Origin: Leguminivora glycinivorella
Lineage: Eukaryota > Arthropoda > Insecta > Lepidoptera > Tortricidae
Reading direction: 5' to 3'
Assembly: GCF_023078275.1 (NCBI RefSeq)
Contig: NC_062983.1
Coordinates: forward strand, 179,001-243,000
DNA: 64,000 bases
Shown here: positions 36,338 through 45,200 of the stretch, piece by piece
Layout: each line of letters opens with the position of its first letter
How positions within the stretch are numbered: position 1 is the stretch's first letter
Made by a program: the position numbers and the translations under genes
The notes under the pieces: generated by a model
Database searches by the model: none
Seen by the model: only the letters and a program-made list of their open reading frames with translations
Told to the model about the DNA's origin: nothing

Positions 36338-37421
36338 TTACCGCGTTTATTTGCTGCCGGGTCCGGTTTTTGTTGTATTGGCGCCGAGTCCGCGTATAAC
36401 TCGGGTACTTTGTCCGGAAAGTACCCCGCGCCCTACCTTGATTCATCCCCCTAGCTCTAATGTCGCTGTTATTACGATACTGACGCTGGGGTTGGTATTG
36501 AAACTCCCTTCTGCCATTTCCCCGGAATGGCTTCCTGGAGACATGGCCTCGGCCTCGCATATACAGTAACTGTCCTGGGTTTGTTGGTGCAGATGGTGCC
36601 ATCGACACTTCCGTGTCCTTGGCACTCTGTATCGCGTCCTTAAGCGTGTCGAAACCCCGAGCTGCTACTATCGTGCTTAGTTTTTCATTACGTAGGCCCT
36701 CTGCAAATTTTTGAATTGCGGTCTTCTCATTTAACGGCCTTAATACCTTGTAGGCCTCCGCACTAGTACCCGCTTGCGTTACTGTGAGCTTAACGAATAG
36801 GTCTTCTAATTCCTGTCCGAATTTATCGATTGACCTATTGCCTTGCCTTGTCGCCATTAATTTGGTTTGAAGCGCAGTGGTGGATTTCTTTGTTAACAGA
36901 TGCGATTTCATGTCGTCAACCAAGTCTTTTACCGAGTTGTACGGTCCTACTAGTCTAAGTTTGGCACTCTGTGTTAACCGAGTTTTGAGTACAAAATTTA
37001 TAAGTATTTTTATGTCGGCCTCCTTTATCATTGTTGCGTATAACTCTATTGCGTCAATCAACTGGTTTGTGACGTCCTCAGAACCGTCCATGACGGGCAA
37101 CAATGACACCGCGGCCTTAAGTTCAAAATTATCTTGAGAAGACATCGTTGCGTTTTCTGAAAAATACCCCTTTATGGTGCTAAAAATCTGTTCAATTTTG
37201 ATGCAGTATGATGTTACTAGCTGACTGTCTTCTAAAGATATTTCCGATTTGGTTAACTTATCACTAACTTCCTCTACGAGCTCCTCGTACTTGGCATAAA
37301 TTTGCTGTGCTTGAAGTAATTTGTCCTGACCGAGTTTGTCTTGCCGACGCTTAGGTCCTAATTTTCTTATGTCGTCTCGTAATTTTGACAATTTTTCATA
37401 TAGGTCCACAATTTTAGTCAT
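36291..37421 (-). CDS. gypsy gag, 376 aa
   Basis: The ATG gives MTKIVDLYEKLSKLRDDIRK. The first third is helical and charged, and the middle has KTRLTQSAKLRLVGPY and RSIDKFGQELEDLF, typical of capsid-like regions of mdg1/412-type Gag. There is no CCHC zinc knuckle. Instead the C-terminus is Arg/Gly/Gln-rich (PFRGNGRREFQYQPQRQYRN and later RGMNQGRARG), a likely RNA-binding tail. The frame is intact and ends MQFFL-TAA. Pol continues in the +1 frame across an overlap that includes a TTTTTTC run just before the gag stop. Gag packages the RNA into particles. Confidence 0.85.
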   Translation of the reverse strand: MTKIVDLYEKLSKLRDDIRKLGPKRRQDKLGQDKLLQAQQIYAKYEELVEEVSDKLTKSEISLEDSQLVTSYCIKIEQIFSTIKGYFSENATMSSQDNFELKAAVSLLPVMDGSEDVTNQLIDAIELYATMIKEADIKILINFVLKTRLTQSAKLRLVGPYNSVKDLVDDMKSHLLTKKSTTALQTKLMATRQGNRSIDKFGQELEDLFVKLTVTQAGTSAEAYKVLRPLNEKTAIQKFAEGLRNEKLSTIVAARGFDTLKDAIQSAKDTEVSMAPSAPTNPGQLLYMRGRGHVSRKPFRGNGRREFQYQPQRQYRNNSDIRARGMNQGRARGTFRTKYPSYTRTRRQYNKNRTRQQINAVTGEQGETDNQMQFFL

Positions 37422-37502
37422 TACTCATCCCTCATAATCATAGCAAATTATCCCCAGTACAAGCTCATTACGATCGGAAATGAAAATAAATTAACAATAC
37501 CG

Positions 37503-37712
37503 TTACGTGCGCTGACTGCATGGGCTGGCTTGGTTGTTTCTGCGAGCAGGCTTGTTCGGCTGGGCTAAAGACACTGGCTGGTTGGCTGGGCTGTGCTGCT
37601 GGGCTGGCTCGTTCTGCTCCGCCGGTTTGGTGTGCTCCGTGATGATTAGACAGAGCTGGTTCTTCGCATCGCTACCGCGACTGCCTGACGTTCTATCTTC
37701 CTGGTGAGGCAC
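37503..37712 (-). CDS. short Pro/Gln/Asn-rich ORF, doubtful
   Basis: A 69-codon frame is rich in Pro, Ala, Gln and Asn (for example PAEQNEPAQQHSPANQPVS), encoded by degenerate GGCTGGCTTGGTT-type repeats. It overlaps the end of the upstream membrane-protein ORF in another frame and lies between it and gag. It could be leader sequence only. No family is recognised. Confidence 0.2.
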   Translation of the reverse strand: MPHQEDRTSGSRGSDAKNQLCLIITEHTKPAEQNEPAQQHSPANQPVSLAQPNKPARRNNQASPCSQRT

Positions 37713-37894
37713 TTGTGTACTTTCTTCCAGAGTATGTACACAAACGTGATAGCCACCAATATCATTATTGAGGTGGTTATGTAAACAACCGTGTGGTTCT
37801 CGGCTTGCGATGACTGCACGCTGCTACCCGCGCCGTTTTGGGCTATGATGATTTCTTCTTGCTTTTGATAGCCCTTGGCAGGCTGACTTCCCAT
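37646..37894 (-). CDS. small single-pass membrane protein ORF upstream of gag
   Basis: The 82-aa frame begins 94 nt downstream of the LTR. The protein starts MGSQPAKG, a candidate N-myristoylation site (Gly at position 2). It has a polar stretch EEIIIAQNGAGSS, then one strongly hydrophobic segment (about residues 35-56, VVYITTSIMILVAITFVYIL). A basic tail follows (KKVHKCLTRKIERQ…RR). The layout suggests a small membrane-anchored protein with a cytoplasmic basic tail. It is the first ATG frame on the gypsy transcript, so it would be translated before gag. I cannot name a family; small ORFs ahead of gag are known in the 412/mdg1 group, but I have not verified a match. Confidence 0.5.
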   Translation of the reverse strand: MGSQPAKGYQKQEEIIIAQNGAGSSVQSSQAENHTVVYITTSIMILVAITFVYILWKKVHKCLTRKIERQAVAVAMRRTSSV

Positions 37895-37967
37895 GATGTT
37901 GCAGGATCAGGGGATGTGTTCAGGCTTGCTGGAGAGCAGAAATGATACCTGGACTGCTGAGAGGCAG

Positions 37968-37987
37968 TCCGCCTGGCAGGATCGCCA
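37968..37987 (-). promoter_or_regulatory. gypsy primer-binding site
   Basis: On the minus strand TGGCGATCCTGCCAGGCG begins one base after the 5' LTR. It resembles the TGGCGACC-type site complementary to tRNA-Arg used by 412/mdg1 elements. The tRNA identity is from memory. Confidence 0.65.
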
Positions 37988-37988
37988 T

Positions 37989-38201
37989 ATAATGGTCGGC
38001 GGTACTAGTGATAAAATAATACTCTTGTTTCCAGTTAAGTAAATGAACATTTATTTGAAGATGGTTAGGCTTATATAGTTGATGCCTACGTGCGTGACAT
38101 TTAGGCTGACCTTTAAGTATTGTTTTAATATAATATTAATTATGGTTCATTTAGGTCAAGCCTTTACAATGATAAATAAGCTACGTCACGACTACACTAC
38201 A
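37989..38201 (-). repeat. gypsy 5' LTR
   Basis: 213 bp, identical by eye to 21963-22175 and abutted outside by GTCAT (38202-38206). It should carry the promoter that drives gag-pol leftwards. Confidence 0.95.
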
Positions 38202-38206
38202 GTCAT

Positions 38207-39100
38207 ATTGCTCATCTCTTCTATGTACTTAATGTAAAGTGATCTCGTAAACATCTAAAACGACTTATGACTGTTATGAAGATGTTTTCGGAGAAGAAAA
38301 ATCGATCTGGCTTAGTCTTAGGTCCCGGGAAATGGGGGTTTCTTTCGCTTTATAAACGCAGGTATATCATTGTATGGTATATCATCCAAAAACACGATAT
38401 AATAAAATAGAACTGCGAGCGAAGCTCGGTCGCCCCGGTACTACTGCATAAAATGGCAAAAAAAATGCTAACCGCTAAATCCTCGACACACTGTCAACGA
38501 CATTCTTACACGACTTTGCCATTACTGGGCCTTACACCGTTGCAGTAAGGTTAACATTTATCAGTGTGTTAATACTGGCGCTTAAGCCGTATCGTGTGCA
38601 ACGTTCGACGGCTTGCCGGGCGCACTCAAAGGCGGTTGATGAATGATGAACAAAGCGTCTAACTATAGATAAGATAGCTATCTTACCCAGCTGGGTACGT
38701 AGCCAACTGCGCAAAAGCTTACGATAATATCGTAGCTATCTCTGTCTCTTCTATATTGGAGCGACAGAACCAGACTGCGTGTAGATCGGTGTCTAGCGTC
38801 AGCTCAATGTCATTTCGGCTAGGCAGACTGCAGTAAAAAATTGTAAGTAAAGTTTATCGTCAAAAAAGCAGTTCCCTAGATATTAAGTCAATGCTGTCTT
38901 TATGTATTTCCCAATATATAGAAAGACGTAACTACCACAAGGGTTTCTTATTATCTTTAAAAGCAATCATAATAACCCCCTAAAAAAGTTTGACCCAAGA
39001 CCCAACAAGAACATTGGCATTGTAAGTAATTTCTTAGACCGCCTTGGATAAAAAAAAAGTCCATCATATTCTAGCCAAAATAATAGTTACATATTTCAGT
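38207..39100. other. intergenic DNA beside the gypsy element
   Basis: It includes an inverted 'gagcgaagctcggtcgcccc' fragment near 38410-38445 related to 20028-20525. A diverged GTAGCCGAATG-type MITE lies at about 38692-38825. No coding sequence is seen. Confidence 0.5.
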
Positions 39101-39104
39101 TATT

Positions 39105-39535
39105 AGTTATACAAGGGTGCAAAGTTGTATTTTAACGCCGAGTGTGGAATTGAAAAACGAGCAAGTGAAAGGATTCTATAGTTGAACCACGAGCGAAGCG
39201 AAGTACGATAGAATCCTGAACTTGCCAGTTTTTTAACACACGAGAAGTAAAATACATTTGCACCCGAGTGTAACACAAAACTTTTCCCCTCACTATAGCG
39301 AGGAAACTATAGAATACAACGCAAAAAATGCGTTTATCACTGCTTCCAGTAGTTCTACAGGTGGTAAATCATCTTTATTACTAGATTTACCTACTTTCAT
39401 CAATTTTAAAGCTGTTAATTTTACTTTATTCAAGGTCAAATTACTTTACCAACTAGTGGATAAAATGCGTTTTTACCCGTTGGTATTAAAGGACAAAACA
39501 CGTGTTTCCGAGCTAGTGAGGGGAAAAGATACTTA
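39105..39535. repeat. dispersed repeat, right copy of an inverted pair
   Basis: Reverse-complement homologue of 20930-21375, with small indels and substitutions. The inverted placement on either side of the gypsy element is probably chance within a common family. It contains an open frame (39258-39536) whose counterpart is broken in the other copy. Confidence 0.65.
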
Positions 39536-40002
39536 GTGAGTAATTTCCTTTACGTGTACCTATTGCATAGTGAATAGTGGAACTGACTCATTACTCATTA
39601 AAAAAAACCGGCTAAGAGCGTGTCGGGCCACGCTCAGTGTAGGGTTCCGTAATTTTTCGTATTTTTTAAAAAACTACTGAACCTATCAAGTTCAAAACAA
39701 TTTTTAACCGACTTCAAAAAAGGAGGAGGTTCTCAATTCGACTGAATGTTTTTTTTTTTTATTTTTTTTTTGTATGTATGTTACTCGATATCTCCGAGAA
39801 TCGTGGACCGATTTTCAAAATTTTTTTTTTGATCGAACCGGTATAACCCCGAGATGGTCCCATTGGCACCAAGTCAGGGTCTGATGATGGAATCCTGGAG
39901 AAATCGAGGGAACTCTTCAAATGTTATAGGCACATGTAATGTTTTTAGTCTATTTTTCAAAGGTACACCAGTATTTACGTCTGATGGTAATAATTTTATG
40001 TG

Positions 40003-40482
40003 GCTGAGCTGATGATGGAAGGTCAACTCCTCAATGGTTAGGAGTTTAAGGATAATTCTTTCACTACTGTATATGTATTCGGACTGATACATATAATATC
40101 ACTAGGAACCACTAAAAATCAACTGAGCTGATGATGGAAGGTCAACTCCTCAATGGTTAGGAGTTAAAGGATAATTCTTTCACTACTGTACATGTATTCG
40201 GACTGATACATATAATAACACTAGGAACCACTAAAAATCAACTGAGCTGATGATGAAAGGTCAACTCCTCAATGGTTAGGAGTTTAAGGATAATTCTTTC
40301 ACTACTGTACATGTATTCGGACTGATACATATAATATCACTAGGAACCACTAAAAATCAACTGAGCTGATGATGGAAGGTCAACTCCTCAATGGTTAGGA
40401 GTTAAAGGATAATTCTTTCACTACTGTACATGTATTCGGACTGATACATATAATATCACTAGGAACCACTAAAAATCAACAA
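40003..40482. repeat. four tandem 120-bp units
   Basis: Each unit starts 'ctgagctgatgatggaaggt', contains 'caatggttaggagtt' and ends 'aggaaccactaaaaatcaa'. The copies differ at only a few bases, so the array is recent. Confidence 0.9.
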
Positions 40483-40881
40483 ATAAATAAACTTTTTAAC
40501 AAAAAATAAAACCGCCTTCAAAAATAAGCGCGTTACAAAACACGGAGAAACTAAAAAGCCAAAAATAATAAACCTTTCAATTCAGATTTCTTATCGTATT
40601 GCAATAAGCTAAACATCCAAATTATAAACAAATCAATTATTTTTGGAGTCGGTACCAGCCTGTGTATGGTTGGGTGGGGCAAACAGGCAATAGCAAGGCG
40701 ACGAACAGGTCTGGTACCGACTACAAAAATAATTGATTTGTTTATAATTTGGATGTTTAGCTTATTGCAATACGATAAGAAATCTGAATTGAAAGGTTTA
40801 TTATTTTTGGCTTTTTAGTTTCTCCGTGTTTTGTAACGCGCTTATTTTTGAAGGCGGTTTTATTTTTTGTTAAAAAGTTTA
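40483..40881. repeat. long near-perfect hairpin, copy 1
   Basis: Arms of about 160-170 bp run from AAAACCGCCTTCAAAAATAAG to 'aattatttttggagtcggta' and back in inverted order, around a loop of about 55 bp (GGTTGGGTGGGGCAAACAGG). A second copy lies at 57985-58385 with the loop in the opposite orientation relative to the plus strand. Confidence 0.85.
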
Positions 40882-41349
40882 TCCTAGAAAGTCTTTATAA
40901 AGTTCTACTTTTGTAATTTTTTTCATATTTTTTAAACATATGGTTCAAAAGTTAGAGGGGGGGGGGGGGGACGGGGGACGCACGCACTTTTTTCCTTTAG
41001 GAGCGGTTATTTCCGAAAATATTAATATTATCAAAAACAATATTAGTAAACCATTATTCATTTTTAAATACCTATCCAACAATATATCACACGTTGGGGT
41101 TGGAATGAAAAAAAAATATCAGCCCCCACTTTACATGTAGGGGGGGTACCCTAATAAAACATTTTTTTCCATTTTTTATTTTTGCACTTTGTTGGCGTGA
41201 TTGATATACATATTGGTACCAAATTTCAGCTTTCTAGTGCTTACGGTTACTGAGATTATCCACGGACGGACGGACGGACGGACAAACAGACAGACAGACA
41301 TGGCGAAACTATAAGGGTTCCTAGTTAACTACGGAACCCTAAAAAAGCC

Positions 41350-42232
41350 CTCCTGTATATCGTATTTTATCTTACATAAAAGGAGTAAAGTACAGTCTGT
41401 CCGTGGACCCACCTTGAGTGTAGACCTTGCTGGCCGTTTGTCAATAAGGTCAATTTGACACGATCAATTATCATCCTAGTGTAATCGTCTTAACTAGACA
41501 CTTTAGTACTACTAGGTACCTATAGGTAGGTACGAGTATTTACATTAATACATAAGTATATTTAATTTTATTTTAATTATATGACACGTATAGATTTCTG
41601 CCCCATCTAGCAAATAGTTTATTTAGGGATCCAATTTTATTTTCGTTAAGTCACCCTGTATACTTTCATTAATATAAAACATTCACACCATTTTGTTTTT
41701 CATAAAAATGCTATCTTCTAACGTATTGGTAATATTGGTCGTACGCACTTATTTGGGTGTATGTTTCGATACCAATTTTAATTCTTTTTTGATTTTGTGA
41801 CGCGAAACAATACAAATAATTTCTGTACCTTGTCGCTCTTTAAGTCGTTTGACAATTTCGTATGACATTTCAAACAAGACGTTAATGTGTCAAGTCAAGG
41901 TATAGAATTCATCACATATTTATGCCGGTGAGTGTACCTGCGAGCCCTCTGCGATTGTTGCGAACTATTTTTGAGCATTCTTTCGTATTACCTGGATAAC
42001 CTTGACGGCCATTGTTTCGCGTGAATGTGGGCACCCGGCACCCGGCATCATAACAACCACGTGCAGATGTCGTCCATCCCGCTCTGGCGCGTGTACGTCT
42101 CACTCTAGCCTACCGAGCGGCCATCGCTCCGCTGCCTGTGTGTGCGTGCACACGAATACGCCAAGAATAAGCGACAACGTCAGGGCAGTCGGGCGCGTGC
42201 CTCGGTCGAGAAAGGACGTGTGTGTGTCCGCC
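41350..42232. other. intergenic DNA and probable promoter/5' UTR of the THAP-transposase gene
   Basis: The last 200 bases or so become CpG- and GC-rich compared with the AT-rich surroundings, as expected near an active promoter. No clear TATA box or initiator stands out, so the transcription start is not placed. Confidence 0.35.
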
Positions 42233-45200
42233 ATGTCTCTCCCCATCCAACGCTACAGATGCGCCGTGCCGCGATGCCGCTGTAATACTACAGATAGCAA
42301 AGCGTTGCAAAATGTCACGCTGTTTAATATTCCTAAGGATGAGAGGTATACTTTACTAACATTATTACTGATTGTTTATTATTTTCATCGTTACCGCTGC
42401 TGTAGTAATGTCGCGCTGCAATAGTGATGCGGTTATGATGAAAATTAAATGTTTAGTCACTGTTATAATGTAGAATCTAGATCTTTAACAAAGGCAGAAG
42501 CAAATAATTTTGTAATTACGATAGGTATATATCTACCAAAGTATAGTTATTTTCCAGAAGCGTGGGTACAAGTACTTCAATATTACTTACCTAACAGTAA
42601 GGAATGAGCGTTGATACTTTCTTCAAACGCGTCACTTTTAACAAATTTTTGGCGTATATTTAAGTTCAAATCAGGCCGTCAGTTGATGTAAATAAACTTG
42701 TGTCACTATCTGAAATGCTCCTGTTATCGTGTTATCAGTTCAATTTACATTGTACTTAAGCGTACCTATTTATTAAGATAAATGCTGCTATTTTTGCTAC
42801 CAAAAGTGTAAGAATAACTTAAGGTACAGCGGGGCAATTATGACTTCCATGTTTTACATTCTTTGCATTATTAAATAGTGTCTACTGGTCATATAGTACA
42901 CGCGTTTTTAATGGATACCTATATTACCTATATGAGACATTTTTTTTTCAAAGTTGTCCCGATCACTTTTTTTTGGATTTGGAAATGTATATGTTGTTTG
43001 TGTCGCTTTCAATCCTAGTAGGAGAAAAAAACCGGCCAAGAGCGTGTCGGGCCACGCTCAGTGTAGGGTTCCGTAGTTTTCCGTATTTTTCTCAAAAACA
43101 ACTAAACCTCTGAAGTTCAAAACAATTTTCCTAGAAAGTCTTTAAAAAGTTCTACTTTTGTGATTTTTTTCATATTTTTTAAACATATGGTTCAAAAGTT
43201 AGAGGGGGGGGACGCACTTTTTTTTCCTTTAGGAGCGATTATTTCCGAAAATATTAATATTATCAAAAAACGATCTTAGTAAACTCTTATTTATTTTTAA
43301 ATACCTATCCAACAATATATCACACGTTGGGATTGGAATGAAAAAAAAAATCAGCCCCCACTTTACATGTAGGGGGGGTACCCTAATAAAACATTTTTTT
43401 TTTCATTTTTCTTTTGTGCACTTTGTTGGCGTGATTGATATACATATTGGTACTAAATTTCAGCTTTCTAGTGCTAACGGTTACTGAGATTATCCGCGGA
43501 CGGACGGACGGACGGACGGACGGACGGACGGACGGACAGACAGACATGGCGAAACTATAAGGGTTCCTAGTTGACTACGGAACCCTAAAAAGTGTCCCAA
43601 GGTTTTTTCCTTTTCCGTTATCATTTTTTCATACATTTTGTACGGCGGTAACGGAATGGAAAGTTTGAAAAATGTATGGAGTCTTGGGGCATTTTTAGGG
43701 TTCCGTAGTCAACTAGGAACCCTTATAGTTTCGCCATGTCTGTCTGTCCGTCCGTCTGTCCGTCTGTCCGTCCGTCCGTCCGTCCGTCCGTCCGTCCGTC
43801 CGTCCGTCCGTCCGTCCGTCCGTCCGTCCGCGGATAATCTCAGTAACCGTAAGCACTAGAAAGCTGAAATTTGGTACCAATATGTATATCAATCACGCCA
43901 ACAAAGTGCAAAAATAAAAAGTGGAAATAAATGTTTTATTAGGGTACCCCCCCTACATGTAAAGGGGGGGCTGATATTTTTTTCATTTTAACTCCAACGT
44001 GTGATATATTGTTGGATAGGTATTTAAAAATGAATAAGGGTTTACTAAGATCGTTTTTTGATAATATTAATATTTTCGGAAATAATCACTCCTAAAGGGA
44101 AAAAAAGTGCGTCCCCCCCCTCTAACTTTTGAACCATATGTTTAAAAAATATGAAAAAAATCACAAAAGTAGAACTTTATAAAGACTTTCTAGGAAAATT
44201 GTTTTGAACTTGATAGGTTCAGTAGTTTTTGAGAAAAATACGAAAAACTACGGAACCCTACACTGAGCGTGGCCCGACACGCTCTTGGCCGGTTTTTTTC
44301 TTCTATGAGGATCGAAAGACCTCGTGATTCCGAGTATGAATCGCTTAAAAAGATACATAAGATACCCACGTTACAAAAAAACTACTTAAAAAAAAACCGG
44401 CCAAGAGCGTGTCGGGCCACGCTCAGTGTAGGGTTCCGTAGTTTTCCGTATTTTTCTCAAAAACTACTGAACCTATCAAGTTCAAAACAATTTTCCTAGA
44501 AAGTCTGTATAAAGTTCTACTTTTGTAATTTTTTTCATATTTTTTAAACATATGGTTCAAAAGTTAGAGGGGTCTGTCTAGTGCTAACGATTACTGAGAT
44601 TATCCGCGGACGGACGGACGGACGGACGGACGGACGGACGGACGGACGGACGGACAGACAGACAGACATGGCGAAACTATAAGGGTTCCTAGTTGACTAC
44701 GGAACCCTAAAAATGGCCCATATTACATATGCGATGGGGTTTAGTTAATAGTGCAAACATAGATGTACTATACATTACGATACAAGTGCGTAGAAAAGGA
44801 AGATCCGAATTCCCTTTTCGCACGTGTATAGTACGACGTTTTTCAGTACAGACAGATGACCCTCCCAAGTTTCGACCTCACATATAATGAACCACTTCTC
44901 GCACTAGTGCGTAAAAAATACACCATCTGTACTGAAAAATATTAATCAGTTGAAAATTGAGTAGTCTTAATTGCCCCGCTGTACCTTACATTTTTATTCG
45001 TTCCCCTATTTTATCGCCTTCATTCGAATGATATAATGGTCTTTAGATAACCAAAGTTTTTTTAACTGCCCTTAAGACGCTGACAACACCCAATGACCTT
45101 GACGCTAGCGTACACTGTCTATTCGCATGGGAGTAAGTGAGAGCGCGATGTCACTAAAACAGGGCGGCTAGGTACGAAAAGTACGGAAAAATATTAAAAT

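Larger units (their letters stand above)
21963..38201 (-). mobile_element. Ty3/gypsy LTR retrotransposon (mdg1/412-like) carrying nested insertions
   Basis: The 16.2-kb unit is bounded by identical 213-bp LTRs (21963-22175 and 37989-38201) and by an exact 5-bp target duplication GTCAT (21958-21962 and 38202-38206). It is transcribed on the minus strand from the right LTR. The order is PBS, a small membrane-protein ORF, gag, protease-RT-RNase H-integrase, an approximately 1-kb 3' region, PPT and LTR. Removing the nested LTR element (22545-30533), a GGGTTCCGTAG repeat (34047-34643) and a foldback MITE (about 32096-32939) leaves roughly 6.8 kb, a normal gypsy length. Identical LTRs mean recent insertion, and the other three insertions are younger still. 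The mdg1/412-like assignment rests on a gag without zinc knuckle, no env in sense and an Arg-type PBS; it is tentative. Confidence 0.92.
39715..40881 (+). mobile_element. composite repeat element with tandem array and long hairpin
   Basis: It begins 'aaccgacttcaaaaaaggag', a start I recognise as common in Lepidoptera, and ends in a T-rich GTTAAAAAGTTTA. Its middle has four tandem 120-bp units, and its right third is a near-perfect hairpin. The insertion is cleanly inside an older GGGTTCCGTAG repeat. No coding function is visible. Confidence 0.65.
39608..41346 (+). mobile_element. GGGTTCCGTAG-family repeat split by a composite insertion
   Basis: The left part (39608-39713) and right part (about 40882-41346) join into a normal copy of the family, including the (GGAC)n run at 41265-41282 and the CTACGGAACCCT end. 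An insertion of about 1.17 kb interrupts it within CAATTTTCCTAG. Confidence 0.75.
42818..44990. mobile_element. DNA element with GGTACAGCGGGGCAATT ends, filled with later repeats
   Basis: The left end TAAGGTACAGCGGGGCAATT and right end AATTGCCCCGCTGTACCTTA are inverted and 2.17 kb apart in intron 1 of the THAP-transposase gene. Between them lie three copies of the GGGTTCCGTAG repeat, in plus, minus and plus orientation, and a piece (44740-44945) related to 19640-19960. The remaining element sequence is non-coding. The target duplication may be TTA or TA. Confidence 0.65.

Noticed and set aside
21963..38201. Errantivirus-like env gene in the gypsy 3' region
   Set aside because: After taking out the nested element, the sense strand between integrase and the 3' LTR has no long frame, signal peptide or fusion-like region.
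39258..39536. 92-codon frame with KVKLLYQLVDKMRFY shared with 20845-21051
   Set aside because: The other copy of the repeat has indels that break the frame upstream. Similarity follows the repeat, not a protein.
42002..42424. 140-codon frame over the first exon of the THAP-transposase gene
   Set aside because: It is out of frame with the THAP motif and runs across the splice donor into the intron. A GC-rich 5' region explains the open frame.
43638..43859. Frame with 'VRPSVRPSVRPS' repeats
   Set aside because: It is the translation of the (GTCC)n microsatellite in a GGGTTCCGTAG repeat.
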